A stretch of DNA of 5,004 bases from Candidatus Dormiibacterota bacterium (lineage in GTDB: Bacteria > Chloroflexota > Dormibacteria > Aeolococcales > Aeolococcaceae): contig DAIDIX010000143.1 of the NCBI GenBank assembly GCA_027451645.1, positions 1 to 5,004 of the forward strand. Direction: 5' to 3'. The stretch's first letter is position 1, and every line of letters starts with the position of its first letter. The notes beneath the pieces were generated by a model. That model worked only from the letters and a program-made list of their open reading frames with translations. It was not told the DNA's origin and did no database searches. Both the position numbers and the translations under genes were made by a program. Below are positions 1 through 5,004 of the stretch, one piece after another.

Positions 1-457
1 ACCGGATGGCGGTGCCACATACACTCCTGCCACACCGACAGCGAACACCCCCGGATTTGCAGGCGGACTTCCCCAGAAGTACCAGGAAGTTGAGGCAATT
101 GCAGTGGCGAACACAAATCCTCCCACTGTCTATGTAGCGCTTGACCAGCCTGGTACTGGTGGCAGCATCTACGAGCTTGTTGACAGCAGCGCACCTGCTC
201 CACCGAGCCTCATTGCTGATGTGCCTGGACAGGCACTGCCCTCCGTCGTAGCAGCTCCATCACCCCTGTCGACTCCAAAGCCCTCTGCCACGCCAGTACC
301 AGTGAAGAATGGCGGGAAGTCAGCCATAGCAAAGGTGCTAGGCACAGCGTTCCGCTGGCCCATTCCCCTCCTGTTCGAGATCCTCTTTCTCTGTGTCGTC
401 ATCTATCTCATCATCCGCTGGCGACAGCATTCGTTCGACATTGAAGGTCCGCCCTGA
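1..457 (+). CDS. C-terminal part of a membrane-anchored Asp-box (BNR-type) beta-propeller protein, 5' end outside window
   Basis: The reading frame is open from the first complete codon (base 2) to the TGA at 455-457, so the gene starts upstream of the window; the GTG at 104 is an internal valine rather than a convincing start. The first visible residues, PDGGATYTP, resemble the Asp-box motif (SxDxGxTW) of sialidase, BNR and Ycf48-type propellers. About 30 residues later, PTVYVALDQPGTGGSIYELV reads like another propeller blade. Next comes a low-complexity Pro/Ala/Ser/Thr linker (about bases 205-305), then a hydrophobic helix (about bases 352-417, WPIPLLFEILFLCVVIYLII) followed by RWRQ and a short polar tail. 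The pattern suggests a large extracytoplasmic domain held by a C-terminal membrane helix with a cytoplasmic tail. The ccdA-like gene starts 24 bases later on the same strand, so the two are probably co-transcribed. The propeller assignment rests on little more than one blade; substrate or partner cannot be told. Confidence 0.8.
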   Translation, partial: PDGGATYTPATPTANTPGFAGGLPQKYQEVEAIAVANTNPPTVYVALDQPGTGGSIYELVDSSAPAPPSLIADVPGQALPSVVAAPSPLSTPKPSATPVPVKNGGKSAIAKVLGTAFRWPIPLLFEILFLCVVIYLIIRWRQHSFDIEGPP

Positions 458-473
458 TTTTCAGGGCATGAGT

Positions 474-479
474 GAGGGG
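474..479 (+). promoter_or_regulatory. Ribosome binding site of the ccdA-like gene
   Basis: GAGGGG lies just before the ATG at 482; taken as GTGAGG (472-477) the spacing is four bases. A second ATG at 468 is out of frame and lacks such a site, so this fixes the start. Confidence 0.6.
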
Positions 480-481
480 TC

Positions 482-1183
482 ATGCCACAGCCGAACGTTC
501 TCCTTGCATTCGCAGCTGGTCTCGTATCCGTTGCCTCCCCCTGCGTCTTTCCGCTCATCCCTGCATTTGCTGCCTTCATGGGAGGATCGAGTGCAGCAAG
601 CGAGACATCCCAGCCAACACAGCGGCTACTTGTCCGGAGCCTCCTGTTTGTTGCAGGATTCACTTCTGTCTTCGTACTTGTCTTCTACATCCTCCAGACG
701 CTCGAGGTGACACTCTTCGGAAGGTACCAGCACCTCTTCTCGCTTGCTGCTGGCTGCATCGTGCTGCTCTTCGCCTTCCAGATGCTCGGTGTCTGGCAGC
801 CGAAGTGGATGCTCCGGGAATGGAAGCCGTTCCAGCCTCTCCAGAGAAGCTCATGGCTCGGAGCAGTCCTTCTTGGAATCTCGTTCGCCATAGGCTGGAC
901 ACCCTGCATTGGACCAGAGCTGGGAGCAATTCTCCAGCTTTCACTCACCGGATACAGCGGTCTTCCCTTCCTTCTCGTCTATGCAGCTGGCCTTGGCATT
1001 CCCTTCATCCTCATTGCCCTGCTCTCCGGACGGTTCGCACCGACACTCCGCTCGTGGAATGCACATGGCCGCGCTGTACAGCGGGTGGGTGCTGTGCTCC
1101 TCATCATCTTTGCTGCAGTCCTCATTACTGACAGCTTCCCTGCTCTCAGCAGGCTCGTTCCTGGAACACCCTTCAACCTGTAG
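482..1183 (+). CDS. ccdA: CcdA/DsbD-family cytochrome c biogenesis transmembrane protein (thiol electron transporter)
   Basis: The 233-residue, almost wholly hydrophobic product has about six membrane helices (roughly residues 5-29, 51-76, 86-108, 125-148, 158-180, 200-218), the usual size and topology of CcdA. The two family cysteines are present in their expected contexts: Cys21 in SPCVFPLIP at the first helix and Cys142 in GWTPCIGPELGAIL at the fourth. In this family the pair accepts electrons from cytoplasmic thioredoxin and passes them across the membrane to extracytoplasmic thioredoxin-like proteins, for cytochrome c maturation or disulfide reduction. A third cysteine, Cys92, lies in helix 3 and is not part of the usual motif. 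The ATG start is preceded by GTGAGG ending four bases upstream. It follows the propeller gene by 24 bases; no thioredoxin-fold or ResB/ResC partner is visible in the window. Its last 11 bases overlap the convergent kinase gene. The family call is secure; the exact partner, and so whether the role is cytochrome c or general thiol supply, is unknown. Confidence 0.93.
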   Translation: MPQPNVLLAFAAGLVSVASPCVFPLIPAFAAFMGGSSAASETSQPTQRLLVRSLLFVAGFTSVFVLVFYILQTLEVTLFGRYQHLFSLAAGCIVLLFAFQMLGVWQPKWMLREWKPFQPLQRSSWLGAVLLGISFAIGWTPCIGPELGAILQLSLTGYSGLPFLLVYAAGLGIPFILIALLSGRFAPTLRSWNAHGRAVQRVGAVLLIIFAAVLITDSFPALSRLVPGTPFNL

Positions 1184-2672
1184 GTGCGAGCGGCAGCTCC
1201 ACCAGAAATGTCGTTCCTTCTCCTGGGTGGCTCACCACAGATATTCTCCCTCCCTGCGACTCCACAAGTCCCTTCACGATGCTGAGACCGAGCCCGCTTC
1301 CTCCATCCTCCCTGCTCCGTGTCTTCTCCCCACGGTAGAACCGCTCGAAGATGTGGACCACGTCCTCCTGGGAGATTCCTGGCCCATCATCATGTACTTC
1401 GATACGTGCAAGCTCCCCAGTACCTGACGTTGTCCACACCTGACGTGCTCCCTTCGCATACGTGCATGCATTGACGAGGAGATTCCGCATGATGGTGCGG
1501 AATGCCTCAGGATCTCCATGCACAGGAAGGGATCCTGGAGCAAAGGCGCGGACACACTCGTCTGGCATGCCTGGCACACCCTCATCAAGGATGGAGCCAA
1601 GAAGCTCATTCACATCGAACAGCACAGAAGTTGCAGGAGGTGCGTTGTCCAGGCGTACGAGAGCAAGAAGATCGATGACGAGCTTCCTCATCCGTTCCGC
1701 CTCCTGGGACATTGAGGCAAGGGCTGGCTCAAGAACAGCCGGGTCCCGAACTTTCCCTCTCCGGAGCACATCGAGATATCCCTTCAGTGCAGTGATGGGA
1801 GTGCGGAGCTCATGTGAGGCATCTGCAATGAACCGTTTTGTGCGTTCCTCGGAGGCACGCTGTTCCGTAAATGCACGCTCGATCTGGTCTGCCATCGTGT
1901 CAAACGCCTTCGCGACCACACCGACCTCATCGTTGCGGGGAACGATCTGGCTCCGTGCCTGGAGGTTGCCTCCAGCGAGTTCCAGGGCAGCAGATTTCAG
2001 ACGCTCAAGCGGGAGAAGGGCCCTGCGTGTCAGGAAAAATCCGAGCACAGTTGCAACGAGGAACCCGACAAGGCCCTCGAGAATGAAGAGGCCTGTCTCC
2101 TGCCGGAGCAGATGGTTGATGCTGTCCATCGAAATGCTCATCTCCACAAGTCCACAGGCTGTGGGGAGCTTTGGTGCAATGGGCATGGCAACGACCAGCA
2201 TCTGGCCTTTCGCAGTGTCGAGCACAAGTGGAGTGGGAGCAGCTCCAGTCTGCGCGCGGAGGAGGTACTTGTCCTGAAGCTGGGGAACCTGCGCTCCAGA
2301 CGGCTCCACATCGACAACCTGACGGTTCGTGTCATAGACAACAACGCCCACAGTCGACCCTGTCGTATTCGCAATGAACCGTGCGAACGTCGTATCGAGC
2401 TGGTCAGCCAGCTGAGGGCGTGAGCACGCATGCTGGATGACATCGGGTGTACCACTTTCCAGATGGAAGAACCGGTCAAGGAGAATGCGGGACTGGTTGA
2501 CATCCTGGACAAGCACTCGGGACTTCGAGGCAATGAGGTTCTGGCGGAGGATGATGTACTGGGTGGTGTCACTGATGAGCAGCACAAGGAGGAGGATGAC
2601 AGCGAAGATGATTGGAAGTCTCCACTGGAGGCTTGCCTCGGCACGGAACCGGTCAGATACGTGCTGGTTCAC
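1173..2672 (-). CDS. Membrane-bound sensor histidine kinase (HAMP-HisKA-HATPase_c)
   Basis: Counted from the chosen GTG (499 residues): a membrane helix at about 17-33, an extracytoplasmic sensor at about 34-193, a second helix at about 195-215, a HAMP linker at about 216-268, and a HisKA dimerisation helix whose phospho-acceptor is His287 in DASHELRTP. The ATP-binding domain follows, with N box NLLVNA (Asn397, Asn401), G1 box DDGPG (428-432), F box FERF (442-445) and G2 box GGSGLGL (457-463). All catalytic boxes are intact, so it should be active. The sensor matches no domain I can name and carries just two cysteines, Cys83 and Cys173. The gene follows the response regulator on the same strand, the normal cognate-pair order. 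An upstream in-frame GTG at 2684 would add four residues but has no Shine-Dalgarno; the GTG at 2672 has GGGAGG four bases before it, the spacing seen for ccdA. The TGA stop lies inside the convergent ccdA gene (11-base overlap). Function is secure; the signal is unknown. Confidence 0.94.
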   Translation of the reverse strand: MNQHVSDRFRAEASLQWRLPIIFAVILLLVLLISDTTQYIILRQNLIASKSRVLVQDVNQSRILLDRFFHLESGTPDVIQHACSRPQLADQLDTTFARFIANTTGSTVGVVVYDTNRQVVDVEPSGAQVPQLQDKYLLRAQTGAAPTPLVLDTAKGQMLVVAMPIAPKLPTACGLVEMSISMDSINHLLRQETGLFILEGLVGFLVATVLGFFLTRRALLPLERLKSAALELAGGNLQARSQIVPRNDEVGVVAKAFDTMADQIERAFTEQRASEERTKRFIADASHELRTPITALKGYLDVLRRGKVRDPAVLEPALASMSQEAERMRKLVIDLLALVRLDNAPPATSVLFDVNELLGSILDEGVPGMPDECVRAFAPGSLPVHGDPEAFRTIMRNLLVNACTYAKGARQVWTTSGTGELARIEVHDDGPGISQEDVVHIFERFYRGEKTRSREDGGSGLGLSIVKGLVESQGGRISVVSHPGEGTTFLVELPLAPTG

Positions 2673-2676
2673 AGGG

Positions 2677-2682
2677 CCTCCC
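2677..2682 (-). promoter_or_regulatory. Ribosome binding site deciding the kinase start
   Basis: Read on the minus strand, GGGAGG ends four bases before the GTG at 2672. The alternative GTG at 2684 is preceded only by GCCCATCGGCGCA, with no purine-rich site. This favours the shorter kinase and a 27-base gap after the regulator stop, rather than 15. Confidence 0.5.
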
Positions 2683-2699
2683 ACTGCGCCGATGGGCTG

Positions 2700-3401
2700 C
2701 TAGGAGACCTCAGAGCTGACCTCCGGTATGGTCGCAAGCCGGTAGCCGACTCCGCGGACAGTCTGTATCCACTCATGGTTGGTGTCTCCGAGCTTCTGGC
2801 GCAGATACCGAATATACACCTCAATGTTGTTCTCGTCACCGTAGAACGTGTACCCCCACACCTCATCGAGGATGCGCTGCCGTGGAAGCACCTGGTTCGC
2901 GTTGAGTGCGAGAAAGAGAAGCAGGTCAAACTCCCGGACGCTGAGATCGAGGACTGCATTGCGTACTGTTGCTGAGCGGTTTGCCCTGTCAATCCTGAGT
3001 GCGCCTACCTCAACAAGGTTTCCCATTTCAGGACTTCTCCTCCTCAGCACTGCCCGTATCCGGGCGAGAAGCTCGCCGAACTCGAACGGCTTCACGAGAT
3101 AGTCATCCGCTCCAATCTCGAGGCCCGCAATGCGGTCAGTGAGCTCATCCCTGGCACTGAGGATGATGATTCCCCTGGACCGGTCACCAACGAGTTCCCG
3201 GCAGAGTTCCCAGCCATCCATCCGTGGCATCATGAGATCCACGATAACGAGATCCGGATGGAAGTCATCAATGACACGAAGTGCCTGTCTGCCATCGCTG
3301 GCCGTGCCCACTTCATAGCCTTCCTGCTCAAGACCGAGCCGGATGAACTCAGTAATGCTCTTCTCATCATCGACAACGAGTATGCGAGTCTGCTGCCCCA
3401 T
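2700..3401 (-). CDS. OmpR/PhoB-family response regulator (receiver plus winged-helix DNA-binding domain)
   Basis: The 233-residue protein is a full-length OmpR-type regulator. The receiver domain (about residues 5-118) shows the acidic pair Asp11-Asp12, the phospho-acceptor Asp55 in VDLMMPRMDGW, the conserved Ser82 in ILSAR, and Lys104 in VKPFEFGELLARI. A short linker leads to the winged-helix domain (about 130-225), with LSVREFDLLLFLALN, the recognition-helix region NNIEVYIRYLRQKLG and the closing hairpin IQTVRGVGYRL. It is the likely phosphorylation partner of the kinase immediately downstream on the same strand. The ATG at 3401 has no Shine-Dalgarno, but a TATACT box lies six bases upstream, so the transcript may begin at or next to the start codon. 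An 11-bp-period TGAGAA direct repeat further upstream could be its own binding site, implying autoregulation. Family assignment is firm; I do not give a symbol because the regulon cannot be read from sequence. Confidence 0.96.
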   Translation of the reverse strand: MGQQTRILVVDDEKSITEFIRLGLEQEGYEVGTASDGRQALRVIDDFHPDLVIVDLMMPRMDGWELCRELVGDRSRGIIILSARDELTDRIAGLEIGADDYLVKPFEFGELLARIRAVLRRRSPEMGNLVEVGALRIDRANRSATVRNAVLDLSVREFDLLLFLALNANQVLPRQRILDEVWGYTFYGDENNIEVYIRYLRQKLGDTNHEWIQTVRGVGYRLATIPEVSSEVS

Positions 3402-3407
3402 ATTCTG

Positions 3408-3413
3408 AGTATA
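3408..3413 (-). promoter_or_regulatory. Candidate -10 box of the response regulator operon (leaderless start)
   Basis: TATACT on the minus strand matches the TATAAT consensus at five of six positions. Six bases (CAGAAT) separate it from the regulator ATG at 3401, which puts the expected transcription start at about the A of the start codon. At the standard 17-base spacing the -35 hexamer would be TCGGAT (3431-3436), a poor match, so activator help or a different sigma factor is possible. Confidence 0.45.
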
Positions 3414-3449
3414 CGTGCGCCTACCGTCAGATCCGAGATCGATTCCGGC

Positions 3450-3467
3450 TTTCTCAGGAACTTCTCA
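3450..3467 (-). promoter_or_regulatory. Tandem TGAGAA direct repeat, candidate OmpR/PhoB-type operator
   Basis: On the minus strand TGAGAAG (3461-3467), TTCC, then TGAGAAA (3450-3456) form a 7-bp direct repeat with a 4-bp spacer, an 11-bp period. This is the geometry of sites bound by head-to-tail OmpR/PhoB-family dimers such as the Pho box. It sits about 50-65 bases upstream of the presumed regulator transcription start, where activators often bind, and could equally serve the divergent PHP gene. Only one copy is visible and the match may be chance. Confidence 0.35.
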
Positions 3468-3514
3468 ACGCGTGGGGCACTTCAGAAGTCCCATCGATCT
3501 GGTGTATCGTGGGG

Positions 3515-3527
3515 GGGAACCGTTCCC
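3515..3527. promoter_or_regulatory. GGGAAC-C-GTTCCC dyad beside a seven-G run
   Basis: A perfect 6-bp inverted repeat around one central base lies 27 bases upstream of the chosen PHP-gene ATG. The run of seven G (3511-3517) overlaps its left arm. It may be an operator, or in RNA a small hairpin (GTGGG with CCCAC, AA with TT, loop CCG, bulged G run) in the 5' leader. If the longer GTG start at 3509 were used, it would be coding. Confidence 0.3.
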
Positions 3528-3535
3528 ACACCCCC

Positions 3536-3542
3536 GAAGGAG
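3536..3542 (+). promoter_or_regulatory. Ribosome binding site of the PHP gene, with long spacing
   Basis: GAAGGAG lies 11 bases before the ATG at 3554. An out-of-frame ATG at 3546 is only three bases from it and could compete for initiation. This site is the main reason for preferring the 3554 start to the GTG at 3509. Confidence 0.45.
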
Positions 3543-3553
3543 TGCATGATCCC

Positions 3554-4363
3554 ATGGCCAGAACGCTCGCTGAGCAGTCCCAGCCCTCACACCTCCCTCA
3601 GAATCTCTCCCTGGCGGAAACCCATGCCCACACGACTGCAAGTGATGGAATGGTATCTGCAACTGAACTCGTGCAGGCTGCTGCTGAGAAGGGGATTCGG
3701 GTTCTCTGCATTACAGACCACGACACGCTTGGCATCACAAAGGAGGCAGTGGCACTCGGCAAGAAGCTTGGTGTTGATGTCGTCTCTGGTCAGGAGATCA
3801 CGACGGTCATGCCACCCGGGATCCACATCATTGGCCTGTTCCTCGAACGGCCAATCCGCATGTGGATGCCTCTTGAGGATACTGTCCAGGCAATACACGA
3901 CCAGGGTGGGCTTGCCATCGTAGTGCATCCCTTCATGCCTACATGGTTCGCCTCCATCACTCCATCAGGTCTCAGAAAGCTGCTTGCAACGCACCATGTT
4001 GATGGCATCGAGCTCCGGCATACTGCTCCAGTCCTTCCTGGAACGTGGGAGAAGCTCGACACATTCTTCGCAGAGCACAGGTCGAAGATCACCTCCTCCC
4101 TTGGAGCAAGCGATACCCACTTCGGAAAGCACGATATTGGACGATGGCTTACTGCATTTCCCGGTACGACAGCAGCTGACTTCCGCAAGGCAGTGGAGCA
4201 GGGACTCACCACACCCTTCCATGGCGTTGAGCCACCAAAGCCGTCAATGTTTCTCCGTCTTGCCCAGCAGTACCGGTCAATGATCTGGCTCACGAGGCGT
4301 CGAAGGCGCGGTGAGGTGGGTCGTGGAGTTGGTCCGAAAGTGGGACGGAGTCTCGCTAACTGA
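3554..4363 (+). CDS. PHP-domain metal-dependent phosphoesterase
   Basis: From the ATG at 3554 the product is 269 residues, near the usual size of stand-alone PHP phosphoesterases. The metal-binding motifs appear in order: His24 and His26 with Asp31 (ETHAHTTASDG), Asp55-His56-Asp57 (ITDHDT), Glu81 (SGQEIT), His91, His125 (VVHPF), Glu153 (DGIEL), and Asp187 with His189 (GASDTHF). Members hydrolyse phosphate esters with a two- or three-metal centre; relatives include the YciV/TrpH-type nucleotide phosphatases and RNase AM, but the substrate cannot be told from motifs. No polymerase domain is attached. There is no signal peptide, so it is probably cytoplasmic; the C-terminus is basic (WLTRRRRRGE). 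An in-frame GTG at 3509 would add 15 residues, but these lack family features and have no Shine-Dalgarno; GAAGGAG (3536-3542) precedes the ATG at a long 11-base spacing. The gene is divergent from the response regulator and its stop overlaps the next, convergent gene by 8 bases. Confidence 0.9.
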   Translation: MARTLAEQSQPSHLPQNLSLAETHAHTTASDGMVSATELVQAAAEKGIRVLCITDHDTLGITKEAVALGKKLGVDVVSGQEITTVMPPGIHIIGLFLERPIRMWMPLEDTVQAIHDQGGLAIVVHPFMPTWFASITPSGLRKLLATHHVDGIELRHTAPVLPGTWEKLDTFFAEHRSKITSSLGASDTHFGKHDIGRWLTAFPGTTAADFRKAVEQGLTTPFHGVEPPKPSMFLRLAQQYRSMIWLTRRRRRGEVGRGVGPKVGRSLAN

Positions 4364-4721
4364 GTCCTGCATCCTGCACTGGCAGCCTTCGGTTCTCAAT
4401 CACATTCGAGGCGAAAGGGCGCAGGATGGTGAGCATGTCAGCAGCTGCTTCCCCTTCAGGAAGGACAATCCTGCAGCTGTACAGGGTAGTACCGAGAAGG
4501 GATGTCTCCTCCACTTCTGCTGAGGCACCAAAGTAGTTCAGCCCACGCAGTAGTGCAAGCCAGGAGGGCTGACCTGTCTTCTGGAGTGCACGGATGAGTG
4601 GCCTGTTGAGTGCACCAAGTGCATCGAGCGCCTCAGCTGCATGCTCCTGATGAATTGTCAGGTGAACCCCGCGAGCTGGAGCCCCTCGCAGCGAGCGGTC
4701 GTTCGAACCTTGACTCTTCAT
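4356..4721 (-). CDS. Hypothetical protein, 121 residues, possible small alpha/beta domain
   Basis: I do not recognise the family. After a polar, basic N-terminus (about 1-18), a likely strand GVHLTIHQ (18-25) is followed by an Ala/Leu-rich helix (about 27-49), a second helix near SWLALLRGLNYFG (53-65), a long strand region SAEVEETSLLGTTLYSCRIVLP (67-88), a helix (about 90-104) and a last possible strand. Alternating strands and helices could make a compact ferredoxin-like domain, but that is only a guess from the sequence pattern. There is no signal peptide or membrane helix, so it should be cytoplasmic; one cysteine (Cys83). The amino-acid mix and codon use (many GCA and CTC) match the neighbouring genes, which supports real coding. 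An in-frame TAG four codons upstream of the ATG rules out a longer start; no strong Shine-Dalgarno is seen. It is convergent with the PHP gene, whose stop overlaps its TAG end by 8 bases. Confidence 0.72.
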   Translation of the reverse strand: MKSQGSNDRSLRGAPARGVHLTIHQEHAAEALDALGALNRPLIRALQKTGQPSWLALLRGLNYFGASAEVEETSLLGTTLYSCRIVLPEGEAAADMLTILRPFASNVIENRRLPVQDAGLS

Positions 4722-5004
4722 GACACCACGCTATGCCTCATCAAGAGACAGAACACGGACAATGGAAAGGCTCGGAAGGACAGCAAGCAGAACATGCCCA
4801 CACTACCTGTGAAGATGGCGTGACCGACTGAGCCTGTGCGGATCGCGATGCAAAGCATGCACCAGAGTCAGGCCAGCATGCTCCCATGCGACATGGAGGA
4901 ACCCTGGCTGACCCGTCTCACTGGCAGATACGGATGTGAGATGTCGTACACGGACGCCCTGGTTGTAGCAAGGGAAGTCATGGTCTCATTCCGCTTGGCA
5001 GTGA
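4722..5004. other. Stretch without an assignable gene; short open frames reach the window edge on both strands
   Basis: This should hold the promoter of the minus-strand gene ending at 4721, but I see no strong -10/-35 pair. On the plus strand a frame from ATG 4848 (also ATGs at 4857 and 4875) stays open to the edge, without a good ribosome site; its residues include EEPWLTRLTGRYG. On the minus strand a frame entering from beyond the edge ends at TGA 4868-4870, with an internal ATG at 4981. The two overlap, so at most one is likely real; neither resembles a family I know, and codon use does not separate them. Confidence 0.4.
4854..4881. repeat. Pair of AGCATGC repeats, 21-bp period
   Basis: AGCATGC occurs at 4854-4860 and again at 4875-4881, two DNA turns apart. 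Because GCATGC is self-complementary, the copies can also act as the arms of a hairpin with a 15-base loop. ATGC-AAA-GCAT (4848-4858), a small inverted repeat, overlaps the first copy. This could be an operator pair or chance. Confidence 0.3.

Noticed and set aside
104..457. GTG at 104 as the true start of the first gene
   Set aside because: The frame is open upstream to the window edge and carries an Asp-box-like motif before it; there is no signal peptide after the GTG although the protein must be exported.
472..1131. Second plus-strand frame inside ccdA
   Set aside because: Rich in Cys, His and Arg with no pattern; the overlapping frame has the CcdA motifs and membrane helices.
1462..2277. 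Plus-strand open frame of 271 codons
   Set aside because: It lies fully antisense to the kinase gene, whose catalytic boxes are intact; the translation is rich in Arg and Ser with no domain, typical of a shadow frame.
2430..2975. Plus-strand open frame of 181 codons
   Set aside because: Antisense to the end of the regulator and the start of the kinase, both well supported; no ribosome site or recognisable motif.
3429..3440. AGATC-CG-AGATC short direct repeat in the divergent region
   Set aside because: Seven-base period and very short units; no known regulator geometry fits and it is likely chance.
3258..3923. Plus-strand open frame of 221 codons spanning the divergent region
   Set aside because: It overlaps the regulator on one side and the PHP gene in another frame on the other; the PHP metal motifs are all in the rival frame.
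4641..4823. Plus-strand open frame of 60 codons
   Set aside because: Overlaps the start of the minus-strand 121-residue gene, lacks a ribosome site, and shows no motif.

Overview
This is a bacterial chromosomal segment of moderately high GC content. It is densely packed, with GTG as well as ATG starts, mostly TGA stops, and two convergent gene pairs whose ends overlap by a few bases. The gene families (CcdA, an OmpR-type regulator with a classical histidine kinase, a PHP phosphoesterase, a membrane-anchored beta-propeller) are widespread. I cannot place the organism below Bacteria with confidence, although a poorly sampled lineage would fit. No rRNA, tRNA, CRISPR array, transposase or phage gene was seen.

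Layout: (1) 1-457, plus strand, is the 3' end of a gene for a secreted, C-terminally membrane-anchored protein with an Asp-box (BNR-type) beta-propeller remnant, a Pro/Ala/Ser linker and one transmembrane helix. (2) 482-1183, plus strand, is a CcdA-family thiol-electron transporter, 24 bases downstream and probably in the same operon. (3) 1173-3401, minus strand, is a two-component operon: response regulator first (2700-3401), histidine kinase second (1173-2672). The kinase gene runs tail to tail into ccdA with an 11-base overlap. (4) 3402-3553 is the divergent control region, with a TATACT -10-like box that would make the regulator mRNA leaderless, an 11-bp-period TGAGAA direct repeat suited to an OmpR/PhoB-type regulator, and a GGGAAC-C-GTTCCC dyad beside a seven-G run. 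(5) 3554-4363, plus strand, is a PHP-domain metal-dependent phosphoesterase. (6) 4356-4721, minus strand, is a 121-residue protein of unknown function, overlapping the PHP gene by 8 bases. (7) 4722-5004 has no gene I can assign; it holds two GCATGC-centred repeats and short open frames running off the window edge on both strands.

How the parts may work together: CcdA moves reducing equivalents from cytoplasmic thioredoxin to extracytoplasmic thiol proteins, but its partner is not visible here. The neighbouring kinase carries exactly two cysteines in its extracytoplasmic sensor, one near each end. A redox-sensitive disulfide in the sensor, next to a thiol-reductant exporter, is therefore a testable idea, but it is inference. 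The rest of the window looks like ordinary housekeeping and regulatory content; I did not find a clear new multi-gene system.
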